A stretch of DNA of 64,000 nt from Rhodospirillales bacterium (GTDB lineage Bacteria > Pseudomonadota > Alphaproteobacteria > Acetobacterales > Acetobacteraceae): assembly GCA_025352565.1 (NCBI GenBank), contig JANXTF010000087.1, positions 1 through 64,000 of the forward strand. Direction: 5' to 3'. The notes below the pieces were generated by a model. That model made no database searches. It worked only from the letters and a program-made list of their open reading frames with translations, and was not told the origin of the DNA. Positions 10,027 to 18,026 of the stretch are shown in pieces; positions within the stretch are counted from its first letter, which is position 1; every line of letters starts with the position of its first letter. Position numbers and translations under genes: made by a program.

Positions 10027-11049
10027 TCAGCGACCCACCGTCACCGCGGCGTTGGCGCACAGCTCCAGCCCATGCAGATCGCGATCGGCGACGTGGCCCG
10101 CGAACACCAGATGCGCCGAGAACCGGCACGAGGCGCCACGTGCCAGACTCACCGACTTGCTGAGCCCGTCCCGCAGCACGCCGGTGCCCAGCAGGTCCGT
10201 TCCCTGATCGGCCTCGCCCTCCGGATACAGGTAGATTTGCGTCACATCGGCGCCGCTGTCGTTGGTCACGCGCACCTCGGTCTGGACGATGTCCGCCGGC
10301 TTGGCCGCGACAACCGGGACAGGCGCGGACATGGGCGCGGACATGGGCGGGGACACGGGCGGGGACGGCGGTCGGGGAACCGGCGGCGCGTCGGCCGTGG
10401 TCCAGCCGGGCTCGATCGACAGCGCCGGCGTGGTGCAGATATCCAGCCCGCGCCGCTCCTCGGCCGCGCGGTTGTCGAACACCACCCGCAGGTCGACCGC
10501 GCAGCCGCCGCGATAGGGGATGTCCAGCCGGTCGCCGACCGACACGCCCCGCGTCGTCACCCGGTCGTCGCCCCACTGGGCCGTCTCGGCTTCGGACAGG
10601 AAGACCTGCTGGATCGGCCGGGTGGCGTTGTTCACCAGTGCCACCGGATGCGGCGTCCCGACCGGCACGTCGGTGGCGGTCGAGCCGTCGAACGCCACCT
10701 GGCTGGTGCGGCACACATCCAGGTCGTGCAGCTCCTCGCGGCTGCCATCGGCATAGAGGAACTGCACGTCGAACAGACACATCCGGGTGCGGCCGAGCTT
10801 GGCGCGGAACACACGGCCAGGAGCCACCACCGCGCCGGCCAGCCGCTCCTCGCCCCAGTCCGGCGCATCGTTGGGTGAGACGTAAAGCTCGACCGCGGGC
10901 TTGCGCGCCCGGTTCGCGACCGACAATTCGCGCTCCACCAACGGGCGCTGCGCTGGCGCAGGCGCGCGACGCGACTGCGCCAGCGCCTGCGACGCGACCG
11001 CAATCGCGCACACCACGATCAGCCCGGCGATCATCCGTTTCACAACCAT
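10027..11049 (-). CDS. Secreted protein with three tandem WG-containing domains
   Basis: A 340-residue exported protein of unknown function. A signal peptide (MVVKRMIAGLIVVCAIAVASQALAQ) is followed by three copies of a domain of roughly 85 residues. Each starts with a V/L-N strand, then a Y/F-L-S/Y-P segment, W/Q-G-x-D/E-R/L, and a Cys near the middle and near the end (for example LYADGSREELHDLDVC, DLRVVFDN...RGLDIC and HLVFAGHV...LHGLELC). The paired cysteines suggest one disulfide per domain. The linker between copies 2 and 3 is Pro-rich and arises from a 12-bp tandem repeat. AGGGG precedes the chosen ATG. Confidence 0.7.
   Translation of the reverse strand: MVVKRMIAGLIVVCAIAVASQALAQSRRAPAPAQRPLVERELSVANRARKPAVELYVSPNDAPDWGEERLAGAVVAPGRVFRAKLGRTRMCLFDVQFLYADGSREELHDLDVCRTSQVAFDGSTATDVPVGTPHPVALVNNATRPIQQVFLSEAETAQWGDDRVTTRGVSVGDRLDIPYRGGCAVDLRVVFDNRAAEERRGLDICTTPALSIEPGWTTADAPPVPRPPSPPVSPPMSAPMSAPVPVVAAKPADIVQTEVRVTNDSGADVTQIYLYPEGEADQGTDLLGTGVLRDGLSKSVSLARGASCRFSAHLVFAGHVADRDLHGLELCANAAVTVGR
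10325..10368. repeat. 12-bp tandem repeat inside the secreted protein gene
   Basis: Three full units and part of a fourth of GCGGACATGGGC, with drift to GGGGACACGGGC. On the coding strand they give the Pro/Ser/Met-rich linker between the second and third domains (PPMSAPMSAP). The unit length keeps the frame. Confidence 0.75.
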
Positions 11050-11141
11050 CCCGGCCCCTGTGCCATCCACGGCCACCATTTTCCAGTGCCCATCGCGCAA
11101 GCCCGCCTTGCACCCATACCCGCGCGGGCCATGTCGGATGC

Positions 11142-11351
11142 ATGAGCCAGATCAATCCGCCTGCCCCCGAGCCGACTGACCTCGAACCGCGCCTGACGCG
11201 CACCCTGCCCCAGTCGATGCCCCAGTCGATGCCCCAGTCGATGCCCCAGCCGATGCCCAAGCCGATGCCCAAGGAGATCGGTGGCCCAAAGGGGCCCGAG
11301 CCCACGCGCTACGGCGACTGGGAGCAGAAAGGCCGCTGCACCGATTTCTGA
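11142..11351 (+). CDS. Succinate dehydrogenase assembly factor 4-like protein (DUF1674)
   Basis: A 69-residue protein ending [26 protein letters not shown], which is the hallmark C-terminus of the DUF1674/SDHAF4 family. SDHAF4 proteins assist maturation of the flavinated succinate dehydrogenase subunit. The N-terminal half is a low-complexity run made by a 12-bp DNA repeat (QSMP, QPMP and KPMP units). The last 43 bases overlap the 3' end of folD on the other strand. No strong ribosome site is seen. The family assignment rests on the very conserved last 25 residues. Confidence 0.85.
   Translation: MSQINPPAPEPTDLEPRLTRTLPQSMPQSMPQSMPQPMPKPMPKEIGGPKGPEPTRYGDWEQKGRCTDF
11208..11271. repeat. 12-bp tandem repeat in the SDHAF4-like gene
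   Basis: Five units of CCCCAGTCGATG, the last two changed to CCCAGCCGATG and CCCAAGCCGATG forms. They encode [21 protein letters not shown] just before the conserved C-terminal domain. The unit keeps the reading frame. Confidence 0.85.
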
Positions 11352-12190
11352 TCGCAGGCCCGACGGGCGATCGCCGCGTCGAGGGTATTCTCCAGCAGGC
11401 AGGCGATGGTCATCGGCCCCACGCCGCCCGGCACCGGCGTGATGGCAGCCGCCACCGCCGCGCATTCCGCATAGGCCACGTCGCCCACCAGCCGGCCATC
11501 GGCCAGCCGGTTGATGCCGACATCGATCACCACGGCACCGTGCGCGAGCCACTCGCCCCGGATCATCTCCGGCCGGCCGACGGCCGCAATCAGCACGTCC
11601 GCCCGGCGGCATTCGCCTTCGAGTTCGCGGGTTCGCGAATGCGCCAGAGTCACGGTGGCATCCAGCGCCGTCAGCATTGCCGCGACAGGCCGGCCGACCA
11701 GCGCCGAGCGGCCCACCACCACGGCGCGCGCGCCGCGCAGGCTCACGCCATCCAGCAGCTTCACGACCCCGCGCGGCGTGCAGGGGGCAAGGCCCGGCAG
11801 CCCACCATGCAGCCTGCCGACATTGATCGGGTGCAGCCCGTCCACGTCCTTGGCCGGGTCGATCAGGTCGATCACCGCGCGCTGGTCCAGATGCGCGGGA
11901 AGCGGCAGCTGCACCAGGATGCCGTCGATCGCGGGGTCGTCGTTCAGCGTCCGCACGGTCGCCAGCAATTCCGCCTGCGCCGTGACGGCGGGAAGCCGGA
12001 TGGTGCGCGTGACGATGCCCACACCCGAAGCCGCGCGATCCTTGTTGCGGACATAGACCGCACTCGCCGCATCGTCGCCCACAAGCACCACGGCCAGCCC
12101 CGGCCGATACCCGAGACCCGCCACGCGCGCCGCCACATCGGCGCGCAAAGCGGCGGCGACGGCTTTCCCGTCGATGATGCGCGCGGCCAT
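11309..12190 (-). CDS. folD: Methylenetetrahydrofolate dehydrogenase/cyclohydrolase
   Basis: Bifunctional enzyme that interconverts 5,10-methylene- and 10-formyl-tetrahydrofolate with NADP. The 293-residue length is typical. [15 protein letters not shown] contains the catalytic Lys region, [10 protein letters not shown] and [10 protein letters not shown] are substrate-loop signatures, [12 protein letters not shown] is the nucleotide-binding motif, and [19 protein letters not shown] is the C-terminal signature. It follows yggT after five bases, so both are probably one transcript. Its 3' end overlaps the SDHAF4-like gene on the opposite strand. Confidence 0.95.
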   Translation of the reverse strand: MAARIIDGKAVAAALRADVAARVAGLGYRPGLAVVLVGDDAASAVYVRNKDRAASGVGIVTRTIRLPAVTAQAELLATVRTLNDDPAIDGILVQLPLPAHLDQRAVIDLIDPAKDVDGLHPINVGRLHGGLPGLAPCTPRGVVKLLDGVSLRGARAVVVGRSALVGRPVAAMLTALDATVTLAHSRTRELEGECRRADVLIAAVGRPEMIRGEWLAHGAVVIDVGINRLADGRLVGDVAYAECAAVAAAITPVPGGVGPMTIACLLENTLDAAIARRACDQKSVQRPFCSQSP

Positions 12191-12195
12191 GGTGG

Positions 12196-12513
12196 CTAGA
12201 GCAGCAGGCCGTTGACGTCGCCCAGCACGACCGCCGCATATACCCGCCGCAGCGCCTCCTGCGCCACGAAGATCAGCAGGATCAGCACCAGCGGGCTGAG
12301 GTCGATGCCACCGAAACGGGGCATCATGTTGCGGATGGGCCGCAAGGCTGGCTCCGTGATCCGGTACAGGAAGTCGCCGATGGTCCAGACGAAGCGATTG
12401 CGCGTGTCGAGCACGCCGAACGACACCAGGGTGGCGAACACCGCCGCCAGGATCACCGCCCAGCGATACAGGCTCAGAACCTCGGACAGCAGTTGGTAGA
12501 TGATGGTGATCAC
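12196..12513 (-). CDS. YggT family membrane protein
   Basis: A 105-residue integral membrane protein with two hydrophobic segments (about residues 16-37 and 74-95) separated by the conserved loop [23 protein letters not shown], the YggT (DUF165-like, COG0762) signature. YggT proteins have been linked to osmotic tolerance and cell-division or membrane-protein placement, but the biochemical role is not settled. The gene is first in a yggT-folD pair. Confidence 0.92.
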   Translation of the reverse strand: MITIIYQLLSEVLSLYRWAVILAAVFATLVSFGVLDTRNRFVWTIGDFLYRITEPALRPIRNMMPRFGGIDLSPLVLILLIFVAQEALRRVYAAVVLGDVNGLLL

Positions 12514-12586
12514 GCGAGGTCCCCTGAAAGCGCGCGCAACCTAGCGACGGGGCACCGCCTCCGCAACGGGCTCAAAATGTGCCTTC

Positions 12587-12628
12587 CTTCCCCCCTCCCC
12601 CTCGTGGACCACAAGGGGGAGGGGGAAG
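12587..12628. repeat. C-rich/G-rich palindrome
   Basis: A long hairpin. The left arm CTTCCCCCCTCCCCCTCGTG pairs with the right arm CACAAGGGGGAGGGGGAAG, with one bulge, one mismatch and a three-base loop. Palindromes of this type are common intergenic elements in GC-rich alphaproteobacteria. It stands directly before copy 2 of the 66-bp repeat and could also act as a transcription stop between yggT and the tRNA. Confidence 0.7.
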
Positions 12629-12632
12629 ACTC

Positions 12633-12698
12633 GCGCCAACCGCCGCTTGACTTACCAGGGCGATGTTCGCATTTTCCGCCGCCCGCGCCGACCTCGGT
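12633..12698 (+). repeat. 66-bp dispersed repeat, copy 2
   Basis: Plus-strand match to 9237-9302, in inverted orientation relative to it. The core is TTGACTTACCAGGGCGATG followed by TTCGCATTTTCCGCCGCCC. It ends 21 bases upstream of the tRNA-Ala gene, so its TTGACT could serve as a -35 hexamer for the tRNA, although no good -10 box follows. Confidence 0.75.
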
Positions 12699-12719
12699 CG
12701 CGCACGGGGCCGGCAGGAT

Positions 12720-12795
12720 GGGGCTGTAGCTCAGTTGGGAGAGCGCCTCGTTCGCAATGAGGAGGTCAGCGGTTCGATCCCGCTCAGCTCCACCA
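12720..12795 (+). tRNA. tRNA-Ala (anticodon CGC)
   Basis: A 76-nt cloverleaf with acceptor stem GGGGCTG/CAGCTCC and a D arm in TAGCTCAGTTGGGAGAGC. The anticodon stem CCTCG/TGAGG has loop TTCGCAA, giving anticodon CGC for GCG codons. GGTTCGATCC is the T arm, and CCA is encoded at the 3' end. Confidence 0.96.
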
Positions 12796-12813
12796 CTGTC
12801 CTGCCGCCTGTGA

Positions 12814-14436
12814 TCAATCCGCGAACAGCGTGATCGAGACCTTTCGTCCGTTGGAATAGTTGAACCCGTCGATCCGGCCCGCAACACGCGCCGGCGTCCG
12901 ATTCGCGGCCAGGAACGAATCGAGGTCGCGTGACTCAACCCCCAGCACCCGTCCCGGCCCCTCCGCCAGGAACGCCGCCCCTGCCGCGCCGCCCGACAGC
13001 AGCCGAGTCGCGGTGCCGGCCAAAAACAGCAGGCTCGGCTCGGCGAACCCCACCGTCGCCAACGGCGCGTCGGACGAGATCGCGGCGCGCGCGGCCGCGA
13101 TGCGGGGCGAGATCCACAGCCGCGCTTCGTGCGGCACCAGCAGCCCGAGCACCGTCCAGATCACCAGCGGCATGCAGGCGATGCCCGCCACCACCCGCTC
13201 CAGCCGCGCATTCGCCGCGCGCACCCGCCACACGAGAAATCCCACCGCCGCCAGCGCCGCAAGCCCGAGCGATACGGTCCACGACCAGCCGCCGACCACG
13301 AACGGCAGCGCCACGGCCCCGCCGCCCAGCGCCAGCGCCGCAACCCCGAACAGCAGCCACGCCGGCAAGCTCAGCCATTTCGGCGCCGGCTTGCCGCTTC
13401 CCGCCGCCCACACGGCGCCCAGCAGGCACAAAGCCGGCAGCAGCGGCAGGATGTAGTGCGGCAGCTTGGTCGGCACCGCCTCGAACACGATCCATGACGG
13501 CACCGCCCAGGCCAGCAGGAACCGCATCGCGGGCTCCCGCCGCCGCCGCCACGCCTCCGGCAGCGCGCACACCACCGCCGGCGCCACCGGGAACAGCGTC
13601 AGGCACAACAGGACGGTGTGATACAAAGGCGGTGCCCCATGCGCGTCGTCGCCGCCCGCCAGCTTGGCGCCCAGATCGCCGCCGACGGCGTCGCGAAAAA
13701 ACTGCCCATGCGTCGAAATCCCGATCGCCACGAACCACGGCAGCACCACCGCCAGCATCAGCGGCAGGCCCCACGCCGCCCGCAGCGCCTTCAGCCACGC
13801 CGCCCGCCGGTCGACGGTCACCAGCGAGACCACCGCCAGCGCCGCCACCATCGGCATTACCGGCCCCTTGACCAATATGGCCAGGCCTGTCGCCAGCCAG
13901 AACAACGCCGCGCCGCCGCGTCCGATTCCGCGTTCGAGATACGCCCGCGCCAGCACCGCCATCGCGAGCGTGGTCAGTCCCACCAGCACGGCGTCGGTCT
14001 TGGCGATGTTGGCCTCCACCGCCAGCAGCACGCTGCCGCCCAGCATGGCGGCAGCCAGCATGGCGGTGCGCCGATCGAACAGCCGAACGCCGATCGCATG
14101 GGTGGCCAGCACCGCCAGCAGCGCGCCCAGCAGCGAGGGGATGCGATACGGCCAGATCGGGTTGGCGGTCGCGAGCCCCATGGCGCGCGCCATCGCCACG
14201 CCCGGCAGCTGCAGCCAGTGAATGCCGATCGGCTTGCGGTTGCGGGCCTCGGTCCCGTTGCGGATGGTCACGTAGTCGCCGGTCTCGATCATCTGGCTGG
14301 TCGCCTGCGCGAACCGCGACTCGTCGCGGTCCGATGGCGGTACCGACAGGATGCCGGGCAGCCACATCGCCAGGCAGAAAGCCGCCAGCAGGAGCCTGGG
14401 GTGGCGCGTGTCGAGCAATCGGATGAGGCGGATCAT
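12814..14436 (-). CDS. Glycosyltransferase family 39-type membrane protein (ArnT-like)
   Basis: A 540-residue polytopic membrane protein with about ten hydrophobic helices. The first periplasmic loop has PPSDRDESRFAQATSQMIETGDYV, the DE(S)RYA-type motif of ArnT and dolichyl-phosphate-mannose transferases that use polyprenyl-phosphate sugars. ILVKGPVMPM and KLPHYILPLLPALCLL are further ArnT-like segments, and a soluble C-terminal domain follows. It probably transfers a sugar or aminosugar from an undecaprenyl-phosphate donor to lipid A or another envelope acceptor. It is divergent from rsmB. Confidence 0.85.
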   Translation of the reverse strand: MIRLIRLLDTRHPRLLLAAFCLAMWLPGILSVPPSDRDESRFAQATSQMIETGDYVTIRNGTEARNRKPIGIHWLQLPGVAMARAMGLATANPIWPYRIPSLLGALLAVLATHAIGVRLFDRRTAMLAAAMLGGSVLLAVEANIAKTDAVLVGLTTLAMAVLARAYLERGIGRGGAALFWLATGLAILVKGPVMPMVAALAVVSLVTVDRRAAWLKALRAAWGLPLMLAVVLPWFVAIGISTHGQFFRDAVGGDLGAKLAGGDDAHGAPPLYHTVLLCLTLFPVAPAVVCALPEAWRRRREPAMRFLLAWAVPSWIVFEAVPTKLPHYILPLLPALCLLGAVWAAGSGKPAPKWLSLPAWLLFGVAALALGGGAVALPFVVGGWSWTVSLGLAALAAVGFLVWRVRAANARLERVVAGIACMPLVIWTVLGLLVPHEARLWISPRIAAARAAISSDAPLATVGFAEPSLLFLAGTATRLLSGGAAGAAFLAEGPGRVLGVESRDLDSFLAANRTPARVAGRIDGFNYSNGRKVSITLFAD

Positions 14437-14484
14437 GCGACCGCCTCTAGCATGCGCCCGCCGAAGCCGTCATGAACCCCGCCA

Positions 14485-15717
14485 ATGGCAACCGACCCCA
14501 CCCGCGACGCCGCCTTCACCTTGCTGGCCGGCGTGCTCGACCACCGCCGCCCCTTGGACGAGGCGCTCGATGCCCTTGCCGGCACCGAGCCACGCGACCG
14601 CGCGGCCGGCCACCGGATCGCCGCCGCCGTGCTGCGCCGCCTCGGCACGCTCGACGCCGTGCTGGAGCCGTTCCTGAAAAAGGCGCCGCCCGACCCGGTA
14701 CGACATATCCTGCGCATCGGCGCCGCCGGCCTGCTGCTGCTCGACACGCCGCCGCACGCCGCCGTCGCCACCGCCGTGGCGTTGGCCCGCTCGCGCGGTC
14801 TTGCGCCCTTCGCCGGCCTGGTCAACGCCGTCCTGCGCCGCGTGGCGGAAGCCGGCCCCGTGGCACTCGAGGCGCTGGACGGCCCGCGGCTTGACACTCC
14901 CGGATGGCTCTGGACCGCCTGGGGCCGCGAGGCACGCGACATCGCCCGCGCCCATCAGCATGAGGCCCCGCTCGATCTCACGCTCCGCGAAGGCGCCGCC
15001 CCACCGCCCACCGGCGCCGCGCTCCCCACTGGCAGCTGGCGCTGCCCTGCCGGCACCCGCGTCACCGAACTCCCCGGCTTCGCCACCGGCGAACTCTGGG
15101 TGCAGGACGCCGCCGCGGCGCTGCCCGCCATGCTGCTCGCGGCCCGGCAAGGCGAGCGCGTGGCCGACCTTTGCGCGGCACCGGGCGGCAAGACCGCGCA
15201 GCTCGCCGCCACCGGCGCCCATGTCATCGCGGTCGAGCGCGACCCGACCCGGCTGCTCCGCCTGCGCGAAAACCTCGACCGCCTCGGCCTCGCGGTGGAA
15301 ACCATTGCAGCCGATGCCTGCCTCTGGCGCGCGCCCGCCCTGCTTGACGCGGTGCTGCTGGACGCGCCGTGCAGCGCCACCGGCACCATCCGCCGCCACC
15401 CCGACGTGGCCCACCTCAAGCGCCCGCGCGAGATCGCCGGGCTCGCCACCCAGCAGGACCGATTGCTCGACGCCGCCTGCGCCATGCTCCTGCCCGGCGG
15501 CCGCCTGGTCTATGCCGTGTGTTCGCTGCAACCCGAGGAGGGCGCCCAGCGCATCGAGTCGGCCCTCGCCCGCCTGCCCCTCCGCCTGGACCGCATCGCG
15601 CTCCCCGCTTTGCCCGAGGCCGTCATGCCCGATGGCTGCCTGCGGACCACCCCCGCCATGTGGGCGGATCGCGGCGGCATGGACGGGTTCTTCGCGGCGC
15701 GGCTGATCCGGCGTTGA
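14485..15717 (+). CDS. rsmB: RsmB-like rRNA cytosine-C5 methyltransferase
   Basis: A 410-residue protein. The N-terminal third is a NusB-like RNA-binding domain (AAFTLLAGVL, LRIGAAGLLLLDTPPHAAV, FAGLVNAVLRRV). The C-terminal part is the RNA m5C methyltransferase domain with VADLCAAPGGKTAQLA (SAM motif I), DAVLLDAPCSATGTIRRHPDV (motif IV with its Cys) and VYAVCSLQPEEG (motif VI Cys). It modifies C967 of 16S rRNA in Escherichia coli. Here it leads an rsmB-rpe-heparinase gene run. Confidence 0.92.
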   Translation: MATDPTRDAAFTLLAGVLDHRRPLDEALDALAGTEPRDRAAGHRIAAAVLRRLGTLDAVLEPFLKKAPPDPVRHILRIGAAGLLLLDTPPHAAVATAVALARSRGLAPFAGLVNAVLRRVAEAGPVALEALDGPRLDTPGWLWTAWGREARDIARAHQHEAPLDLTLREGAAPPPTGAALPTGSWRCPAGTRVTELPGFATGELWVQDAAAALPAMLLAARQGERVADLCAAPGGKTAQLAATGAHVIAVERDPTRLLRLRENLDRLGLAVETIAADACLWRAPALLDAVLLDAPCSATGTIRRHPDVAHLKRPREIAGLATQQDRLLDAACAMLLPGGRLVYAVCSLQPEEGAQRIESALARLPLRLDRIALPALPEAVMPDGCLRTTPAMWADRGGMDGFFAARLIRR

Positions 15718-15759
15718 CCTTGTCTTGTGCGCGACGGAGTCCCGCCTCTAGATAGGCCC

Positions 15760-16428
15760 ATGTCAGCTCCAGTATCCCGCCGCACCATCGCGGCCAGCCT
15801 GCTCGCCGCCGATTTCTCCCGCCTGCGGGAGGAAGTCGCCGCCGTCGAGGCCGCCGGCGCCGACTGGCTGCACCTGGACGTGATGGACGGCCATTTCGTG
15901 CCCAACATCAGCTATGGCCCTCTGGTGCTGAAGGCCCTTCGTCCGCATACGGCGCTGCCGTTCGACGTCCACCTGATGATCGCGCCGGTCGATCCCTTCG
16001 TGCAGGCCTTCGCCGAAGCCGGCGCCAACCACATCATCGTCCATGCCGAGGCCGGCCCGCATCTGCATCGCACGCTCCAGCTGGTGCGCGCGCTCGGCTG
16101 CAAGGCCGGCGTGGCGCTCAACCCCGCGACGCCAGTGGAACACGCGACCACGGTTCTGGACATCGCCGACATCGTGCTGGTGATGACGGTCAACCCCGGC
16201 TTTGGCGGCCAGTCCTTCCTGACCGGCCAGCTGGCGCGTATCGCGGCCCTCCGCCACGCCATCGATGCCTCGGGGCGGGCGGTCACGCTCGAGGTCGATG
16301 GCGGCATCGGCGCCGAGACCGCGCGTGCCTGCCACGAGGCCGGGGCCGACAGCTTCGTCGCCGGCACCTCGGTGTTCGGCGCGGCCGACTACGCCGCCGC
16401 CATCGCCGGCCTGCGGGGCGTTTCATAA
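15760..16428 (+). CDS. rpe: Ribulose-phosphate 3-epimerase
   Basis: A 222-residue TIM-barrel enzyme that interconverts ribulose 5-phosphate and xylulose 5-phosphate. Signatures are IAASLLAADFSRL, WLHLDVMDGHFVPNISYGP (metal-binding His and Asp), LPFDVHLMI, VMTVNPGFGGQSF and LEVDGGIGAETA. The ATG at 15760 fits the usual family N-terminus better than the GTG eleven codons earlier. The stop overlaps the heparinase-like start (TAATG). Confidence 0.96.
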   Translation: MSAPVSRRTIAASLLAADFSRLREEVAAVEAAGADWLHLDVMDGHFVPNISYGPLVLKALRPHTALPFDVHLMIAPVDPFVQAFAEAGANHIIVHAEAGPHLHRTLQLVRALGCKAGVALNPATPVEHATTVLDIADIVLVMTVNPGFGGQSFLTGQLARIAALRHAIDASGRAVTLEVDGGIGAETARACHEAGADSFVAGTSVFGAADYAAAIAGLRGVS

Positions 16429-18026
16429 TGGCCGCCGGCCCCTCGGCCTGGATGCGCGCCGCCCGCCGCGCAATGGCCCGGCTGCCGAGCCTGCGCATGA
16501 CCCGCACGCCCGACGCGCCCGCGCTGCCCGTGCGCGACCCCTGGCCCGGCGATCCGGTGCGCGGCGCCGCCCTGCTCAAAGGCGAACTGGAAGTCGGCGG
16601 CGTCACCGCGCGCCTGCGTCCCGGCAGCTTCATCGACGCGAGCGAGAACGCCCTGCCCCGCGCGGTCGCCCACGGCTTCACCTGGCTGCGCGACCTCCGC
16701 GCGCTGGGCACCGACGCCGCCCGTGTGCGCGCCCGCGCCTTGGTCACCGACTGGATCGCGTCGGGTGCCGCCGACCCGCTGGCGCAACGGCCGGACGTGG
16801 CGGGCGCCCGCATCGCGGCCTGGCTCGGGCATTACGATTTCTTCGCCGCATCCGCCGATGACGGATTCCGCCAGAAGCTCATGGCCCGCCTGGTCTCCGA
16901 CGCGCGCAGCCTCGCCGCCGCCCTGCCCGCCGAGGAGCTGGACGCCCGTGCCCTCACCGCCGTGAAGGGCCTGATCGCCGCCTCGGTGGCGCTGCCCGAA
17001 CACGCGGCGTTCCTCACGCGCGCCATGCGCGTGCTGCCGCAAGAGATCGCGCGCCAGATTCTGCCCGACGGCTCGCATTGCGAACGCAGCCCCGCCCAGC
17101 TGCTCGCGGCGCTGCAGGACCTCACCGAGATCCGCGCCTTGCTCCAGGCCGCCCAGGCGCCGCCGCCCGCCTTGCTGCCCAACGCCATCGAACGCATGGC
17201 GCCCGCCTTGCGCGCGCTGCGCCACGGCGATGGCGGATTGGCCCTGTTCAACGGCAGCAAGGAGGAGACGCCCGCGCTGATTGAGCTGGTGCTCACCCAG
17301 GCCGGCCGCGCCGGCCGCGCGCCCGGCACGCTCGGCGATGACGGCTTTCAGCGTCTGCAGGCGGGCCGCAGCGTGCTGATCGCCGATTGCGGCGTGCCAG
17401 CCCCCCCCAAACTCGACCGCCTCGCCCATGCCGGCACGCTCTCGTTCGAGCTGTCGATCGGCCGCGAGCGCCTGATCGTGAATTGCGGCGCGGCCCCGGC
17501 CGCTGGCCCGGAATGGCGCGAGGCCACCCGCGCCACCGCCGCCCATTCCACCCTGGTGATCGCCGACACCAACTCATCCGAACTCCGCGACCACGGCCTC
17601 GGCCGCCGGCCCGAGAAGGTCGAGGCGCATCGCCAGGAGGCCAATGGCGCCCATTGGCTCGAAGCCAGCCACGATGGATGGAAACGCTCCTTCGGCGCGA
17701 TCCACCGCCGCCGGCTCTACATGTCCGAAACCGGCGAGGACATCCGCGGCGAGGACGCCATCGAGGCCGCGAGCCCGATGCCCTACACCATCCGCTTCCA
17801 CCTGCACCCCGCCGTCAACGCCAGCCTTCAGCAGGACGGCGAGGCGGTGCTGCTCCGCCTCCCCTCCGGCGGCGGCTGGCGCCTGCGCGCGGACGGCGTG
17901 CGCATGAGCCTCGACGAAAGCGTCTATCTCGGCGGCCCGGAACCGCGCCGCGCGGAACAGGTGGTGCTGACCGGCTTCGCGGATGCGCCGCAGCAGGTGA
18001 AGTGGGCGATCACGAAGGTCGGCTAG
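16428..18026 (+). CDS. Heparinase II/III-like protein
   Basis: A 532-residue protein. The N-terminal half is an alpha-toroid-type helical region (ARIAAWLGHYDFF, LPQEIARQILPDGSHCERSPAQLLAALQDL). The C-terminal half is the beta-rich heparinase II/III domain, with RSVLIADCG, HAGTLSFELSIGRERLIVNCG and ATAAHSTLVIADTNSSE. In many alphaproteobacteria a gene of this family lies beside rsmB and purH, and its substrate is unknown. Here purH is not next to it. Its TAG overlaps the TAG of the convergent DUF1259 gene. Confidence 0.85.
   Translation: MAAGPSAWMRAARRAMARLPSLRMTRTPDAPALPVRDPWPGDPVRGAALLKGELEVGGVTARLRPGSFIDASENALPRAVAHGFTWLRDLRALGTDAARVRARALVTDWIASGAADPLAQRPDVAGARIAAWLGHYDFFAASADDGFRQKLMARLVSDARSLAAALPAEELDARALTAVKGLIAASVALPEHAAFLTRAMRVLPQEIARQILPDGSHCERSPAQLLAALQDLTEIRALLQAAQAPPPALLPNAIERMAPALRALRHGDGGLALFNGSKEETPALIELVLTQAGRAGRAPGTLGDDGFQRLQAGRSVLIADCGVPAPPKLDRLAHAGTLSFELSIGRERLIVNCGAAPAAGPEWREATRATAAHSTLVIADTNSSELRDHGLGRRPEKVEAHRQEANGAHWLEASHDGWKRSFGAIHRRRLYMSETGEDIRGEDAIEAASPMPYTIRFHLHPAVNASLQQDGEAVLLRLPSGGGWRLRADGVRMSLDESVYLGGPEPRRAEQVVLTGFADAPQQVKWAITKVG

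Noticed and set aside
11208-11271. Possible CRISPR-like array
   Set aside because: Direct head-to-tail 12-bp repeats without spacers, so a minisatellite; the same applies to the other tandem repeats in the window.
12646-12719. tRNA-Ala promoter within repeat copy 2
   Set aside because: TTGACT fits a -35 hexamer but no -10 box is found at 16-18 bases, so no promoter is called.
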